In this document: positions 51,777-62,288 of the stretch, piece by piece
How the letters are laid out: every line of letters begins with the position of its first letter
Position numbering within the stretch: the first letter of the stretch is position 1
From: Microbacterium sp. SORGH_AS_0862
GTDB taxonomy: Bacteria; Actinomycetota; Actinomycetes; Actinomycetales; Microbacteriaceae
Assembly (NCBI RefSeq): GCF_030818795.1
Contig: NZ_JAUTAY010000001.1
Location: 3,410,001-3,474,000 of the forward strand
Direction: 5' to 3'
DNA: 64,000 bases
Program-made: the position numbers and the translations under genes
The notes under the pieces: model-generated
Told to the model about the DNA's origin: nothing
The model's input: only the letters and a program-made list of their open reading frames with translations
The model's database searches: none

Positions 51777-54611
<2,835 letters not shown>

Positions 54612-54696
54612 GTCTGTCTCCTTCGTCGGCGTTCACGGGCGTCGTCGCGGGGCCCGATCTGCCCATCTTCCCCGCGTCCGGAAGGGGTTGCTAGGA

Positions 54697-54710
54697 AGGT
54701 AAGCCTTACC
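54697..54710. promoter_or_regulatory. DtxR/IdeR-like iron box upstream of acnA
   Basis: AGGTAAGCCTTACC matches the core of the actinobacterial iron-box consensus (AGGTWAGSCTWACC) at all 14 positions; the outer flanks match poorly. It lies 86-99 bases upstream of the acnA start. It suggests iron-dependent control of this Fe-S enzyme by a DtxR-family protein encoded elsewhere. Confidence 0.6.
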
Positions 54711-54723
54711 CCGTCGCCCGGAA

Positions 54724-54747
54724 ATTTATCTCGATGTCGAGATAAAT
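54724..54747. promoter_or_regulatory. 24-bp palindrome upstream of acnA
   Basis: ATTTATCTCGA-TG-TCGAGATAAAT has perfect 11-base arms with a 2-base spacer. It stands out by its A/T content. It lies 113-136 bases upstream of acnA and just beyond the stop of the DUF3159 gene. It looks like a dimeric regulator site; I cannot name the regulator. Confidence 0.6.
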
Positions 54748-54751
54748 AGTA

Positions 54752-55546
54752 TCACCGGGCGTCGGACTCCTCGACGGACGCGCCGCCCTGCGAGACCCGT
54801 GCGTGCACGGCGCGGACGGTGAGCCAGGTGGCCGCTACGAGAGGTGCGAACAGCGGCAGGCCCATCGCGATCTTGAGGGTCCCGAGCAGCGCCACCGCGC
54901 TCTCCCGGTTCGCTGGGTCGAGCGACGAGAAGTAGATCGGAAGCTGCACGCCCAACCGGACGACGAAGAGTGCCGCCCAGGCGATGGTGAGCCAGAAGTA
55001 GGCGCGACGCTTCGCCTTCACCTGCCGCCACGACGTGCCCTCGCCCATCAGATATCCGGCGGCCAGGCCGATGAGCGGCCAGCCGATGAGGGCGGACACG
55101 AGCATGGCCAGACCGTAGCCGGCGTTCGTCAGAAGGCCCGGCACGAAGTTGTCGGAGGGATTGCCCGTGATCAGGGCGAGAACGGCGGCGGCCCCGGCCG
55201 CCACCAGTCCCCCGAGGGCCGCGGACGCCGGCGACTTCTGCAACAGGCGTACCACGGTGAAAACGACAGCGATACCGACGGAGGTGGCAAGGGAGAGGAC
55301 GAGGTTCGTCGTCACCGTGTAGACGATGACGAACAGAAGACTCGGGAGCACCGATTCGACGACACCACGCCAGCCGCCCATGGCGTGCCACACCACGTGA
55401 CCGGTGCTGGCCTCCTGCGCCGGGTCCAGTCCCGCGCGCCGGGCGGCCGCGCCCAGCGCGGAACCGATGAGCTCGGATGCGCGGGGCTCGGCGGGAGCCG
55501 GCGGATCGAGCGACGGGCGCTCGTCGTGCGTCTCGTCGGGGCTCAC
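54752..55546 (-). CDS. DUF3159 family membrane protein
   Basis: A 264-aa actinobacterial membrane protein. A Pro-rich N-terminal tail (1-55) is followed by about six TM segments (LLFVIVYTVTTNLVLSLATS, ALGGLVAAGAAAVLALITG and others). The conserved loop GNPSDNFVPGLLTNAGYG and YFWLTIAWAALFVVRLGVQLP fit the family. The GTG at 55546 overlaps the DUF3710 stop by 4 bases. The function is unknown. Confidence 0.9.
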   Translation of the reverse strand: MSPDETHDERPSLDPPAPAEPRASELIGSALGAAARRAGLDPAQEASTGHVVWHAMGGWRGVVESVLPSLLFVIVYTVTTNLVLSLATSVGIAVVFTVVRLLQKSPASAALGGLVAAGAAAVLALITGNPSDNFVPGLLTNAGYGLAMLVSALIGWPLIGLAAGYLMGEGTSWRQVKAKRRAYFWLTIAWAALFVVRLGVQLPIYFSSLDPANRESAVALLGTLKIAMGLPLFAPLVAATWLTVRAVHARVSQGGASVEESDAR

Positions 55547-56142
55547 GCCGCGCCCGGGGTCGCCGGCATCTTCAACGGGATGAGATCGCGCGGCGGCATC
55601 GGCGTGCCGCCGCGGACCACCACGAGCGATCGGAAGAGATCCTCGATCTGGGCCGCGGCCTCGACGTTGGACGTCGCCGCTCCCCCGATCACGCCGCGCA
55701 GGAACCAACGGGGGCCGTCGACGCCCACGAAGCGCGCGAGTCGCTTGGCGCCACTGCTGGCATCGCCGGCCACGACGACCGGGACCTCGGCGAGCAGCTC
55801 AGGGCCGAGCGGACCCTCGCGCTCCTCGACGCGTCCGCCCTGCTGACGCACCTGCTGGCGGATCTGCTCACGGGTCTCCTCCCAGAGGCCGCTCGACCGA
55901 GGCGCGGCGAACGGCTGCACCTGGAGCGTCGAGTCGGCGTAGTCGAGCCCGACGGCGACGATGCGCTTGGTCTGCTCCTCGACCTCGAGCCGCAGGTTCA
56001 GCCCCTCGCGCGGCAGCACCTTGATCGCACCCAGATCGATGTAGGGACGAACCGGGTTCACCTCCGACTCGTCGAAGGGTCCCGCGGTTTCGCGGTCGAT
56101 CGGCGCGCTCTTGCCGGTCGGTTCCAGAGATGCGTCGGTCAT
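55543..56142 (-). CDS. DUF3710 family protein
   Basis: A 199-aa cytosolic actinobacterial protein. It has NPVRPYIDLGAIKVLPREGLNLRLEVEE, LQVQPFAAPRSSGLWEETREQI, and RFVGVDGPRWFLRGVIGG near the C-terminus. The ATG at 56142 overlaps the dut stop by 4 bases. The dut-DUF3710-DUF3159 order is conserved in actinobacteria. The role is unknown. Confidence 0.92.
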   Translation of the reverse strand: MTDASLEPTGKSAPIDRETAGPFDESEVNPVRPYIDLGAIKVLPREGLNLRLEVEEQTKRIVAVGLDYADSTLQVQPFAAPRSSGLWEETREQIRQQVRQQGGRVEEREGPLGPELLAEVPVVVAGDASSGAKRLARFVGVDGPRWFLRGVIGGAATSNVEAAAQIEDLFRSLVVVRGGTPMPPRDLIPLKMPATPGAA

Positions 56143-56594
56143 CGGGTCGTCCTCGCAGAAGTGTCGTATCCGGTGGAGCCGAAGCCCCCTTCGCCGCGCA
56201 CACTGGCGGGCAGCTCGTCGACCGGGAGGAAGCGCACCGGCGGGATCGGAAGGACCACCAGTTGCGCGATCCGGTCACCCGCCGAAACCTCGTAGGCCTC
56301 CGTGCGGTCGGTGTTCAGCAGCGCGACCTTGATCTCGCCGCGATAGCCGGCGTCGACGGTCCCGGGAGCGTTGACGACGGTCACCCCGTGCTTGGCCGCG
56401 AGCCCCGAACGGGGCATCACGAACGCCGCGTACCCCTCGGGCAGCGCAATGCGGACACCGGTGCCCACGAGAGCACGCTCTCCGGGGCCGAGTCGCACCC
56501 CCTCCGCGGCGATCAGGTCGGCGCCCGCGTCGCCCGGATGAGCGAACGCCGGGACGACGGGCGCGATAATGGGGATGTCCACGCTTTCGGCCAC
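56139..56594 (-). CDS. dut: dUTP diphosphatase
   Basis: A 151-aa trimeric dUTPase that keeps uracil out of DNA and supplies dUMP. All five motifs are seen: AGADLIAAEG, MPRSGLAAKHG, NAPGTVDAGYRGEIKV with the catalytic Asp, GDRIAQLVV and the C-terminal GGFGSTG. I start it at the GTG at 56594. It diverges from the DUF3093 gene with only about 20 bases between starts. Confidence 0.96.
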   Translation of the reverse strand: MAESVDIPIIAPVVPAFAHPGDAGADLIAAEGVRLGPGERALVGTGVRIALPEGYAAFVMPRSGLAAKHGVTVVNAPGTVDAGYRGEIKVALLNTDRTEAYEVSAGDRIAQLVVLPIPPVRFLPVDELPASVRGEGGFGSTGYDTSARTTR

Positions 56595-56615
56595 CTCACG
56601 AGGGTAATGCAGAAC

Positions 56616-57086
56616 ATGACTTCCGACGTCGTCTATCGCGAACGCCTGAGCCCCTCGCTGTGGACTCTCGTCGCCGCGGCGGTCTGCGCCCCCATGGTGG
56701 CGCTCGCCCTGTCCCCCGTCGACACCACTCTCGCGCTCGTGGCGGGCGTCGCGGTCGCGGCCCTGATCGTCTGGGCCCTGATGGCGACCGCGCCCCGTGT
56801 CGAGGTCAGCGGTGGGGAGCTTCGTGCGGGTCGAGCCCACATCCCGGTCGACCTTCTGGGAGAGCCGGTCGCCTACACGGGCGAGGACGCGCGGTTCGCG
56901 CGTGGCCGGGATGCCGACCCTCGGTCATGGATTCTGGTGCGCGGCGGAATCGGTGGGGCGGTCGTCGTTCCCGTCGAGGATGCGGACGATCCGACACCGG
57001 CGTGGGTGGTGTCCTCTCGGACGCCCGACCGACTCGCCGCGGCGGTGCGCAGGGCGCAGGTCAGGCAGCGCACTCCACGCAGATAG
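56616..57086 (+). CDS. DUF3093 family membrane protein
   Basis: A 156-aa protein: a short N-terminus (VVYRERLSPSLW), two adjacent TM segments (about 15-33 and 37-56), then a cytosolic beta-rich domain with VEVSGGELRAGRAHIP, DPRSWILVRGGIGGAVVVPVED and PAWVVSSRTPDRLAAAV. An ATG at 56607 is an alternative start. Its end overlaps the convergent DUF4193 gene by 26 bases. The function is unknown. Confidence 0.9.
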   Translation: MTSDVVYRERLSPSLWTLVAAAVCAPMVALALSPVDTTLALVAGVAVAALIVWALMATAPRVEVSGGELRAGRAHIPVDLLGEPVAYTGEDARFARGRDADPRSWILVRGGIGGAVVVPVEDADDPTPAWVVSSRTPDRLAAAVRRAQVRQRTPRR

Positions 57087-57354
57087 CGCCGAGCGACTCC
57101 TCGTGGTCGATCTGTGAGCGGTGCTTCACGAGGAAGCAGCTGACGCAGGTGAACTCATCCTCCTGCGCGGGGAGCACGACGACGTCGAGCTCCAGGTCCG
57201 AAAGGTCGGCGCCGGGCAGCTCGAAGCCTGACGGGTTGTCGGCGTCCTCGACGTCGACGGCCCCGGACATCTTGTCCGGAACGCGCTCCTTGAGCGCTTC
57301 GATGGACTCGCTGTCATCTTCGGTCTTGCGGGGGGCGTCGTAGTCCGTAGCCAT
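57061..57354 (-). CDS. DUF4193 family protein
   Basis: A 97-aa small acidic protein starting MATDYDAPRKTEDDSESIEAL. The C-terminal part has two CxxC pairs, FTCVSCFLVKHRSQ and ICVECAA, which look like a zinc ribbon. It is conserved in actinobacteria beside dut and sepH. The ATG at 57354 has a GAGAAGA site. The function is unknown; a role as a small metal-binding regulator is only a guess. Confidence 0.92.
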   Translation of the reverse strand: MATDYDAPRKTEDDSESIEALKERVPDKMSGAVDVEDADNPSGFELPGADLSDLELDVVVLPAQEDEFTCVSCFLVKHRSQIDHEESLGAICVECAA

Positions 57355-57427
57355 TCTTCTCGTGTCTCTTGTCGCGTTGTGGATCTCCCGCCGTCGGGCA
57401 GGCGGCGATAGTTTGCATGACCGGGTG

Positions 57428-57442
57428 GCATTTAGCAAATGC
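57428..57442. promoter_or_regulatory. Palindrome in the DUF4193-sepH divergent region
   Basis: GCATTT-AGC-AAATGC is a perfect 6-bp inverted repeat. It lies in the 213-base divergent region, 73 bases from the DUF4193 start. It may be part of a shared operator or promoter, with nothing to identify the regulator. The rest of this intergenic region shows no gene. Confidence 0.35.
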
Positions 57443-57567
57443 GGATGCGTAGTGCTCGCATCGCGGTCGGCACGCACCGAAACTCGCGCCACGCCCCGGA
57501 TATTCCCGCCCGCGGCGATGCCCTGTGTCAGCATGGGCCCACACGGCAGATGGGAGGCGTGTGTCGC

Positions 57568-58587
57568 ATGGAACAACTCAGAGTGATCGGCACCGAAGAC
57601 GGTGTGCTGGTGGTCTCCACCGAGTCCGGGCAGCGCTACTCCCTGGCCGTCGACGAGGTGCTGCGCGCGGAGCTTCGTCGGGCACGCAAGGAGCGCGAAG
57701 AGCCGGCCAAGGCGAACCGCCCCAGCCCCCGCGAGATCCAGGCGCAGATCCGCGCGGGCCTCTCGGCGCGCGAGGTGGCCGAGGTGCTCGGCGCGACTCT
57801 CGAGGACGTCGTCCGGTTCGAGCCGCCCGTGCTCGCCGAACGCGAGTTCATCGTCGGGCAGGCTCTCGCGGTGCCGGTGCTGCTCGGATCCGACTTCGAC
57901 GGCGACAACCAGACGAGCTTCGGCGACGCCGTGCGCGCCAAGCTGGCCGAAGCCGGCGCGACGGGAGAGCGGTGGACCAGTTGGAAGGAGCCCACCGGAT
58001 GGGTCGTCAAACTGGGCTTCGTCGCCGGTGACGTCGAGCGCGATGCACGATGGAGCTTCGAGCCCCGGCGCAGTTCGCTGTCTCCGCTCAACGCGGACGC
58101 GACTCAGCTTTCCCGCCAGGGATCGCTTCCCGAGGGGCTCATCCCGCGCCTGCGCGCGCTCGACACCCCCGGGATCAAGGACGACACTCGCTTCGACAGC
58201 GGTGCGTTCGGCCCCCGCCACGACGTGACCGAGCGCCCGACCCTTCCGGCACCGGCGAGCCCGGCGGTGCAGGATGCGGCCATCAAGCGTGCGCCCGAGG
58301 CTGTGCAGACTTCGGCCGAAACGGCGGACCTCTTGGAGGCCCTGCGCCGCCGGCGCGGCCAGCGGACGCCCGCGCCCGCTTCAGAGACTCCGGAGGAGCC
58401 GAACCGCTCTCCCTCGCCGGTCGCCCTCTTCGACGCGCTGGAGCCGGGTTACACCGAGACGAGCGAACCTGCACCGGCAGAGACCTCCCGAAGCGAGCCC
58501 GCATCCGACGCGGGACGCCGCAAGGGTCGCACCTCGATGCCCTCATGGGACGAGATCGTCTTCGGAGCCCGTTCCGACGAGAGCTGA
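57568..58587 (+). CDS. sepH: Septation protein SepH (DUF3071)
   Basis: A 339-aa actinobacterial FtsZ regulator. The N-terminal DUF3071 domain (1-165) begins MEQLRVIGTEDGVLVVST and includes a helix-turn-helix-like PSPREIQAQIRAGLSAREVAEVLG, then EREFIVGQALAVPV and the W-rich GERWTSWKEPTGWVVKLGFVAGD. The C-terminal half is Pro/Ala/Glu-rich and ends in the conserved GRTSMPSWDEIVFGARS. The ATG has a GGGAGG site 10 bases upstream. In Streptomyces SepH binds FtsZ and helps Z-ring assembly. Confidence 0.95.
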   Translation: MEQLRVIGTEDGVLVVSTESGQRYSLAVDEVLRAELRRARKEREEPAKANRPSPREIQAQIRAGLSAREVAEVLGATLEDVVRFEPPVLAEREFIVGQALAVPVLLGSDFDGDNQTSFGDAVRAKLAEAGATGERWTSWKEPTGWVVKLGFVAGDVERDARWSFEPRRSSLSPLNADATQLSRQGSLPEGLIPRLRALDTPGIKDDTRFDSGAFGPRHDVTERPTLPAPASPAVQDAAIKRAPEAVQTSAETADLLEALRRRRGQRTPAPASETPEEPNRSPSPVALFDALEPGYTETSEPAPAETSRSEPASDAGRRKGRTSMPSWDEIVFGARSDES

Positions 58588-58593
58588 GAGCTC

Positions 58594-59715
58594 TCAGCCG
58601 GCGAAGCCCCCCAGTCCGATCAAGGGGACCACGCGCTCCTCTGTGGTGAGCGAACCGTGCTGGCCCACCATGTGCTGCGCCGAGGTGTCGGCGAGGCGGC
58701 CGTCGTAGTAGGCGACACGACCGCGCGCCGCCACCATCACGTCGCCGATGCGTGCGGCGACCGCAGCGGACACGGCGTCGCCGAACAGGCCGGCGGCGAT
58801 CGCCTCCTCCCGCGTGAACACCCAGGCGCTCGGTTCGTCCCGCCAGGCGCGGATCAGCGACTCGTCGGCACCCGGGTGCGCGTAGAGGTGCAGCATCCGA
58901 GGTTCCCCGGCGATGGCCGCAGCCGCTTCGAGGCGCGGGTCGCCGTCCACCATGACGATCTGACGGTGGCGCGGCACGTCGACCATGCCGTGGTCCGCGG
59001 TCACGATGACCCCCACGCCCGCGCCCGCGCCCGCGTGCAGGCGGCGCGCCGCCGCATCCACCGCTTCGAGCGCGGCGGTCCAACGATCGGATGCGACACC
59101 GTGCCGGTGGCCGGCCGCGTCGAGCTCGGGAGCGTAGAGGTACACGATCGTTCCCGGCATGCTGCGGGCCTCGGTGATCGCGCGCTCGACGCGATCGTCG
59201 AGCCGCTTCTCGCCGAAGTTCTCAGCCCCTCGGAGAGTCGCCTCGGTGAAGCCTGTACCGGCGTACTCGGGTTTGGACGCGACGACCCAGCGGTGTGCGG
59301 TGTCGTGCGCGCTGAGCGGGGCGATCTGCGGCCACGCCAGCGGATCGAGAGCACGGGGCCCCCAGTCGGTGAGCTGGTTGTGGACGAGCCCGGTCAGCGG
59401 ATCGCGCGCGCGGTAGCCGACGAGTCCGTGCTCGCCGACGTCGGACGCGGTGAGCAGGCTCGTCAGAGCGGCCGCCGTCGTACTCGGGAACACCGATGTC
59501 GCGACGCGCTTCTTGCCGCGATGTTCGGCGAGGAAACGCGCGTAGGCGAGGTTCTCTGCGAGGTTGGCGGCGCCCAGCCCGTCGACGACGAACACGATGA
59601 GGCTCTGCACGGTGGGCCAGCGGGCGGAGCCGCCGTCGAGGGCCGCGATCGCGTCGGGCAGCACACCGGTGAGCCTCGGGGCGCCGGAGGGGTCCGCCGG
59701 TAGGCTGAGGGTCAT
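58594..59715 (-). CDS. Alkaline-phosphatase-superfamily nucleotide pyrophosphatase/phosphodiesterase
   Basis: A 373-aa metallo-phosphodiesterase. Visible are the metal Asp in IVFVVDGLGAANL (about 41-53), the nucleophilic Thr in FPSTTAAALTSLL, ELDAAGHRHG and TADHGMVDVPRHRQ. There is no signal peptide or TM, so it is cytosolic as predicted. The ATG at 59715 has no Shine-Dalgarno; GAGACT lies 7 bases upstream. It is convergent with sepH and divergent from parC, a standard actinobacterial position. The substrate is unknown. Confidence 0.9.
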   Translation of the reverse strand: MTLSLPADPSGAPRLTGVLPDAIAALDGGSARWPTVQSLIVFVVDGLGAANLAENLAYARFLAEHRGKKRVATSVFPSTTAAALTSLLTASDVGEHGLVGYRARDPLTGLVHNQLTDWGPRALDPLAWPQIAPLSAHDTAHRWVVASKPEYAGTGFTEATLRGAENFGEKRLDDRVERAITEARSMPGTIVYLYAPELDAAGHRHGVASDRWTAALEAVDAAARRLHAGAGAGVGVIVTADHGMVDVPRHRQIVMVDGDPRLEAAAAIAGEPRMLHLYAHPGADESLIRAWRDEPSAWVFTREEAIAAGLFGDAVSAAVAARIGDVMVAARGRVAYYDGRLADTSAQHMVGQHGSLTTEERVVPLIGLGGFAG

Positions 59716-59769
59716 CGGGCCCAGTCTCGCATACCCGCGCCAGGCCCTTTTCGACCCGAGGTGTTCTGC

Positions 59770-62229
59770 ATGTCCCGAGCCACGTCCGATTCCGCGCCCG
59801 CCGAGGAAGGCCGCATCGAAGACATCGACCTGTCTGCCGAGATGCAGGGGTCCTTCCTCGAGTACGCGTACTCGGTCATCTACTCGCGTGCCCTCCCGGA
59901 TGCGCGCGATGGCCTCAAGCCGGTGCAGCGACGCATCCTGTTCCAGATGGCCGACATGGGCCTGCGCCCGGACCGCGGGCATGTGAAGAGCGCCCGCGTC
60001 GTCGGCGAGGTCATGGGAAAGCTGCATCCGCACGGCGACTCCCCCATCTACGACGCGCTCGTGCGCCTCGCGCAGGACTTCGCGCTGCGCGTGCCGCTCG
60101 TCGACGGCCACGGGAACTTCGGCTCGCTCGACGACGGTCCGGCCGCCGCCCGCTACACGGAGGCGCGTCTGGCGCCCGCCGCGCTCGCGCTCACCGAGAA
60201 TCTCGACGAGGACGTCGTCGACTTCATCCCCAACTACGACGGCCAGTTCCAGCAGCCCGAGGTCCTCCCCGCCGCGTTCCCCAACCTGCTCGTCAACGGC
60301 ACGACCGGTATCGCCGTCGGCATGGCGACCAACATGGCGCCGCACAACCTCAACGAGGTCGTCGCCGCCGCCATCCACCTGCTCGACAACCCCGACGCGA
60401 CGCTGGAAGAGCTCATGGAGTTCGTCCCCGGCCCCGACCTTCCCGGTGGCGGAGTCATCGTGGGTCTCGACGGGATCAAGGACGCGTACGCTCACGGACG
60501 CGGGAGCTTCCGCACCCGGGCCAAGGTGTCCGTCGAGTCGCTGGGCCCGCGGCGAACCGGGTTGGTCGTGACCGAGCTGCCGTACATGGTGGGTCCCGAG
60601 CGTGTGATCGAGAAGATCAAGGACGCCGTCAATGCGAAGAAGCTCACCGGCATCGCGGATGTGGCTGACTTCACCGACCGCAACCATGGCCTGCGCCTGG
60701 TCATCACGATCAAGACGGGATTCGATCCCAAGGCCGTCCTCGATCAGCTCTACCGGCTGACGCCGCTGGAGGACTCGTTCGGCATCAACAACGTCGCCCT
60801 CGTCGACGGTCAACCGCAGACGCTCGGTCTGAAGCCGCTGCTGCGCGTGTATCTCGACCACCGCATCTCCGTGGTCACGCGCCGCAGTCGCTACCGTCTC
60901 GCGCGCAAGCAGGAACGGCTGCACCTCGTCGAAGGTCTGCTCATCGCGATCCTCGACATCGACGAGGTCATCCAGGTCATCCGTTCCTCGGACGACAGCG
61001 AGCAGGCGCGGACGCGCCTCATCGAAGTGTTCGACCTCTCGCAGCTGCAGGCGGAATACATCCTCGAGCTGCGCCTGCGACGCCTCACCCGCTTCTCGCG
61101 GATCGAGCTCGAGACCGAACGCGACCAGCTGCGCGCCGACATCGCGGCACTCGAAGAGCTGCTCGGCAGCGACGTGCTCCTGCGCGCCCAGGTCGCTCGC
61201 GAGCTGGAGGCCGCATCCGACACGTACGGCACGCCGCGTCGTACCCTGCTGCTGAACGGCGGTCCCGTCACACCTCGCGGCGCGAAGGCCGCGGCCGCTG
61301 CGGACCTGCAGATCGCGGACGCACCGTGCCGCGTGTTCCTCACGGCGACGGGACGGATGCTGCGCGCCGAGCTCGTCCCGGATGCGATCGACGGCGGCAT
61401 CGTGCCGCCCGCTCGGCGCAGCAAGCACGACGCCATCCGCAGCGCGGTGGACGCGACCGTCCGCGGTGATGTGGGAGCGGTCACCAGCGCCGGACGACTC
61501 GTGCGCTTCTCCCCCGTCGACCTCCCCTCGGTTCCTGGCAACAGCGTGCAGCCCGCAGCCGGCGCGAAGGCCGATCAGTACCTCGGTCTCAGCGCGAACG
61601 AGCACGTCCTCGCTCTCGTCCCGCTCGACGCAACCGCCCCGATCGCGCTGGGGACGACCCAGGGCGTCGTCAAGCGGGTCGCCGTCACAGAGCTCGCGCC
61701 CGGCAAGCCGGATGCGGAGATCATCGCCCTGAAGCCGGGCGACCGCGTCGTCGGCGCGGCTCTGGCGCCCGATGACGTCGAGCTCGTCTTCGTGAGCTCC
61801 GATGCCCAGTTGCTGCGCTTCGACGCGGCCGCGGTACGCCCCCAGGGCAAGAGCGCCGGCGGCATGGCCGGCATCCGTCTCGCCGACGGCGCCAAGGTGA
61901 TCTTGTTCACCGCCGTCGCCGCGTCCGAGGAGTCCGTCGTCGTGACGATCGCGGACTCCTCGCAGGCGCTAGCCGGCACGGCCGGCGGCAGCGGCAAGGT
62001 CTCCGTGCTCTCCGAGTTCCCCGCGAAGGGACGCGCGACCGGCGGAGTGCGCGCGCAGCGCTTCCTGAAGGGCGAGGACACCTTGATGCTCGCGTGGGTC
62101 GGCGACCAGCCGCGCGCCGTCGGTCCCGACGGCGCTGTGCGCACGCTCCCCGAGGCGGGCGCGAAGCGCGACGCATCCGGTCAGCCGTTCGACGACGTCA
62201 TCGGCGCCATCGGAACCCCGGTCGCCTGA
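59770..62229 (+). CDS. parC: DNA topoisomerase IV subunit A
   Basis: An 819-aa type IIA topoisomerase cleavage subunit. It has [20 protein letters not shown], the quinolone region [22 protein letters not shown] (Ser kept, Asp two turns on), the catalytic Tyr in [12 protein letters not shown], a coiled-coil gate and a C-terminal beta-pinwheel. The GyrA-box is absent, which favours ParC over GyrA. The ATG at 59770 has GAGG 8 bases upstream; TAGGCT (59701-59706) may be the -10. It is convergent with parE rather than in one operon. Confidence 0.94.
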   Translation: MSRATSDSAPAEEGRIEDIDLSAEMQGSFLEYAYSVIYSRALPDARDGLKPVQRRILFQMADMGLRPDRGHVKSARVVGEVMGKLHPHGDSPIYDALVRLAQDFALRVPLVDGHGNFGSLDDGPAAARYTEARLAPAALALTENLDEDVVDFIPNYDGQFQQPEVLPAAFPNLLVNGTTGIAVGMATNMAPHNLNEVVAAAIHLLDNPDATLEELMEFVPGPDLPGGGVIVGLDGIKDAYAHGRGSFRTRAKVSVESLGPRRTGLVVTELPYMVGPERVIEKIKDAVNAKKLTGIADVADFTDRNHGLRLVITIKTGFDPKAVLDQLYRLTPLEDSFGINNVALVDGQPQTLGLKPLLRVYLDHRISVVTRRSRYRLARKQERLHLVEGLLIAILDIDEVIQVIRSSDDSEQARTRLIEVFDLSQLQAEYILELRLRRLTRFSRIELETERDQLRADIAALEELLGSDVLLRAQVARELEAASDTYGTPRRTLLLNGGPVTPRGAKAAAAADLQIADAPCRVFLTATGRMLRAELVPDAIDGGIVPPARRSKHDAIRSAVDATVRGDVGAVTSAGRLVRFSPVDLPSVPGNSVQPAAGAKADQYLGLSANEHVLALVPLDATAPIALGTTQGVVKRVAVTELAPGKPDAEIIALKPGDRVVGAALAPDDVELVFVSSDAQLLRFDAAAVRPQGKSAGGMAGIRLADGAKVILFTAVAASEESVVVTIADSSQALAGTAGGSGKVSVLSEFPAKGRATGGVRAQRFLKGEDTLMLAWVGDQPRAVGPDGAVRTLPEAGAKRDASGQPFDDVIGAIGTPVA

Positions 62230-62230
62230 C

Positions 62231-62255
62231 CCCGCTCCTTCACACCCCGAGCGGG
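62231..62255. terminator. Hairpin between convergent parC and parE
   Basis: CCCGCTC (62231-62237) pairs with GAGCGGG (62249-62255), 7 bp with an 11-base loop, followed by AAAGAGG. It sits in the 59-base gap between the two stops. Confidence 0.5.
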
Positions 62256-62288
62256 AAAGAGGACGCGAGAGCGGACGGATGCGGCGGG

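Noticed and set aside
58594..61605. About 1000-codon minus-strand frame extending the phosphodiesterase upstream across parC
   Set aside because: The family protein begins at the ATG at 59715; everything upstream is antisense to parC.
59770..62229. GyrA instead of ParC
   Set aside because: No GyrA-box in the C-terminal domain, and the neighbourhood (sepH, convergent parE) is that of topoisomerase IV.
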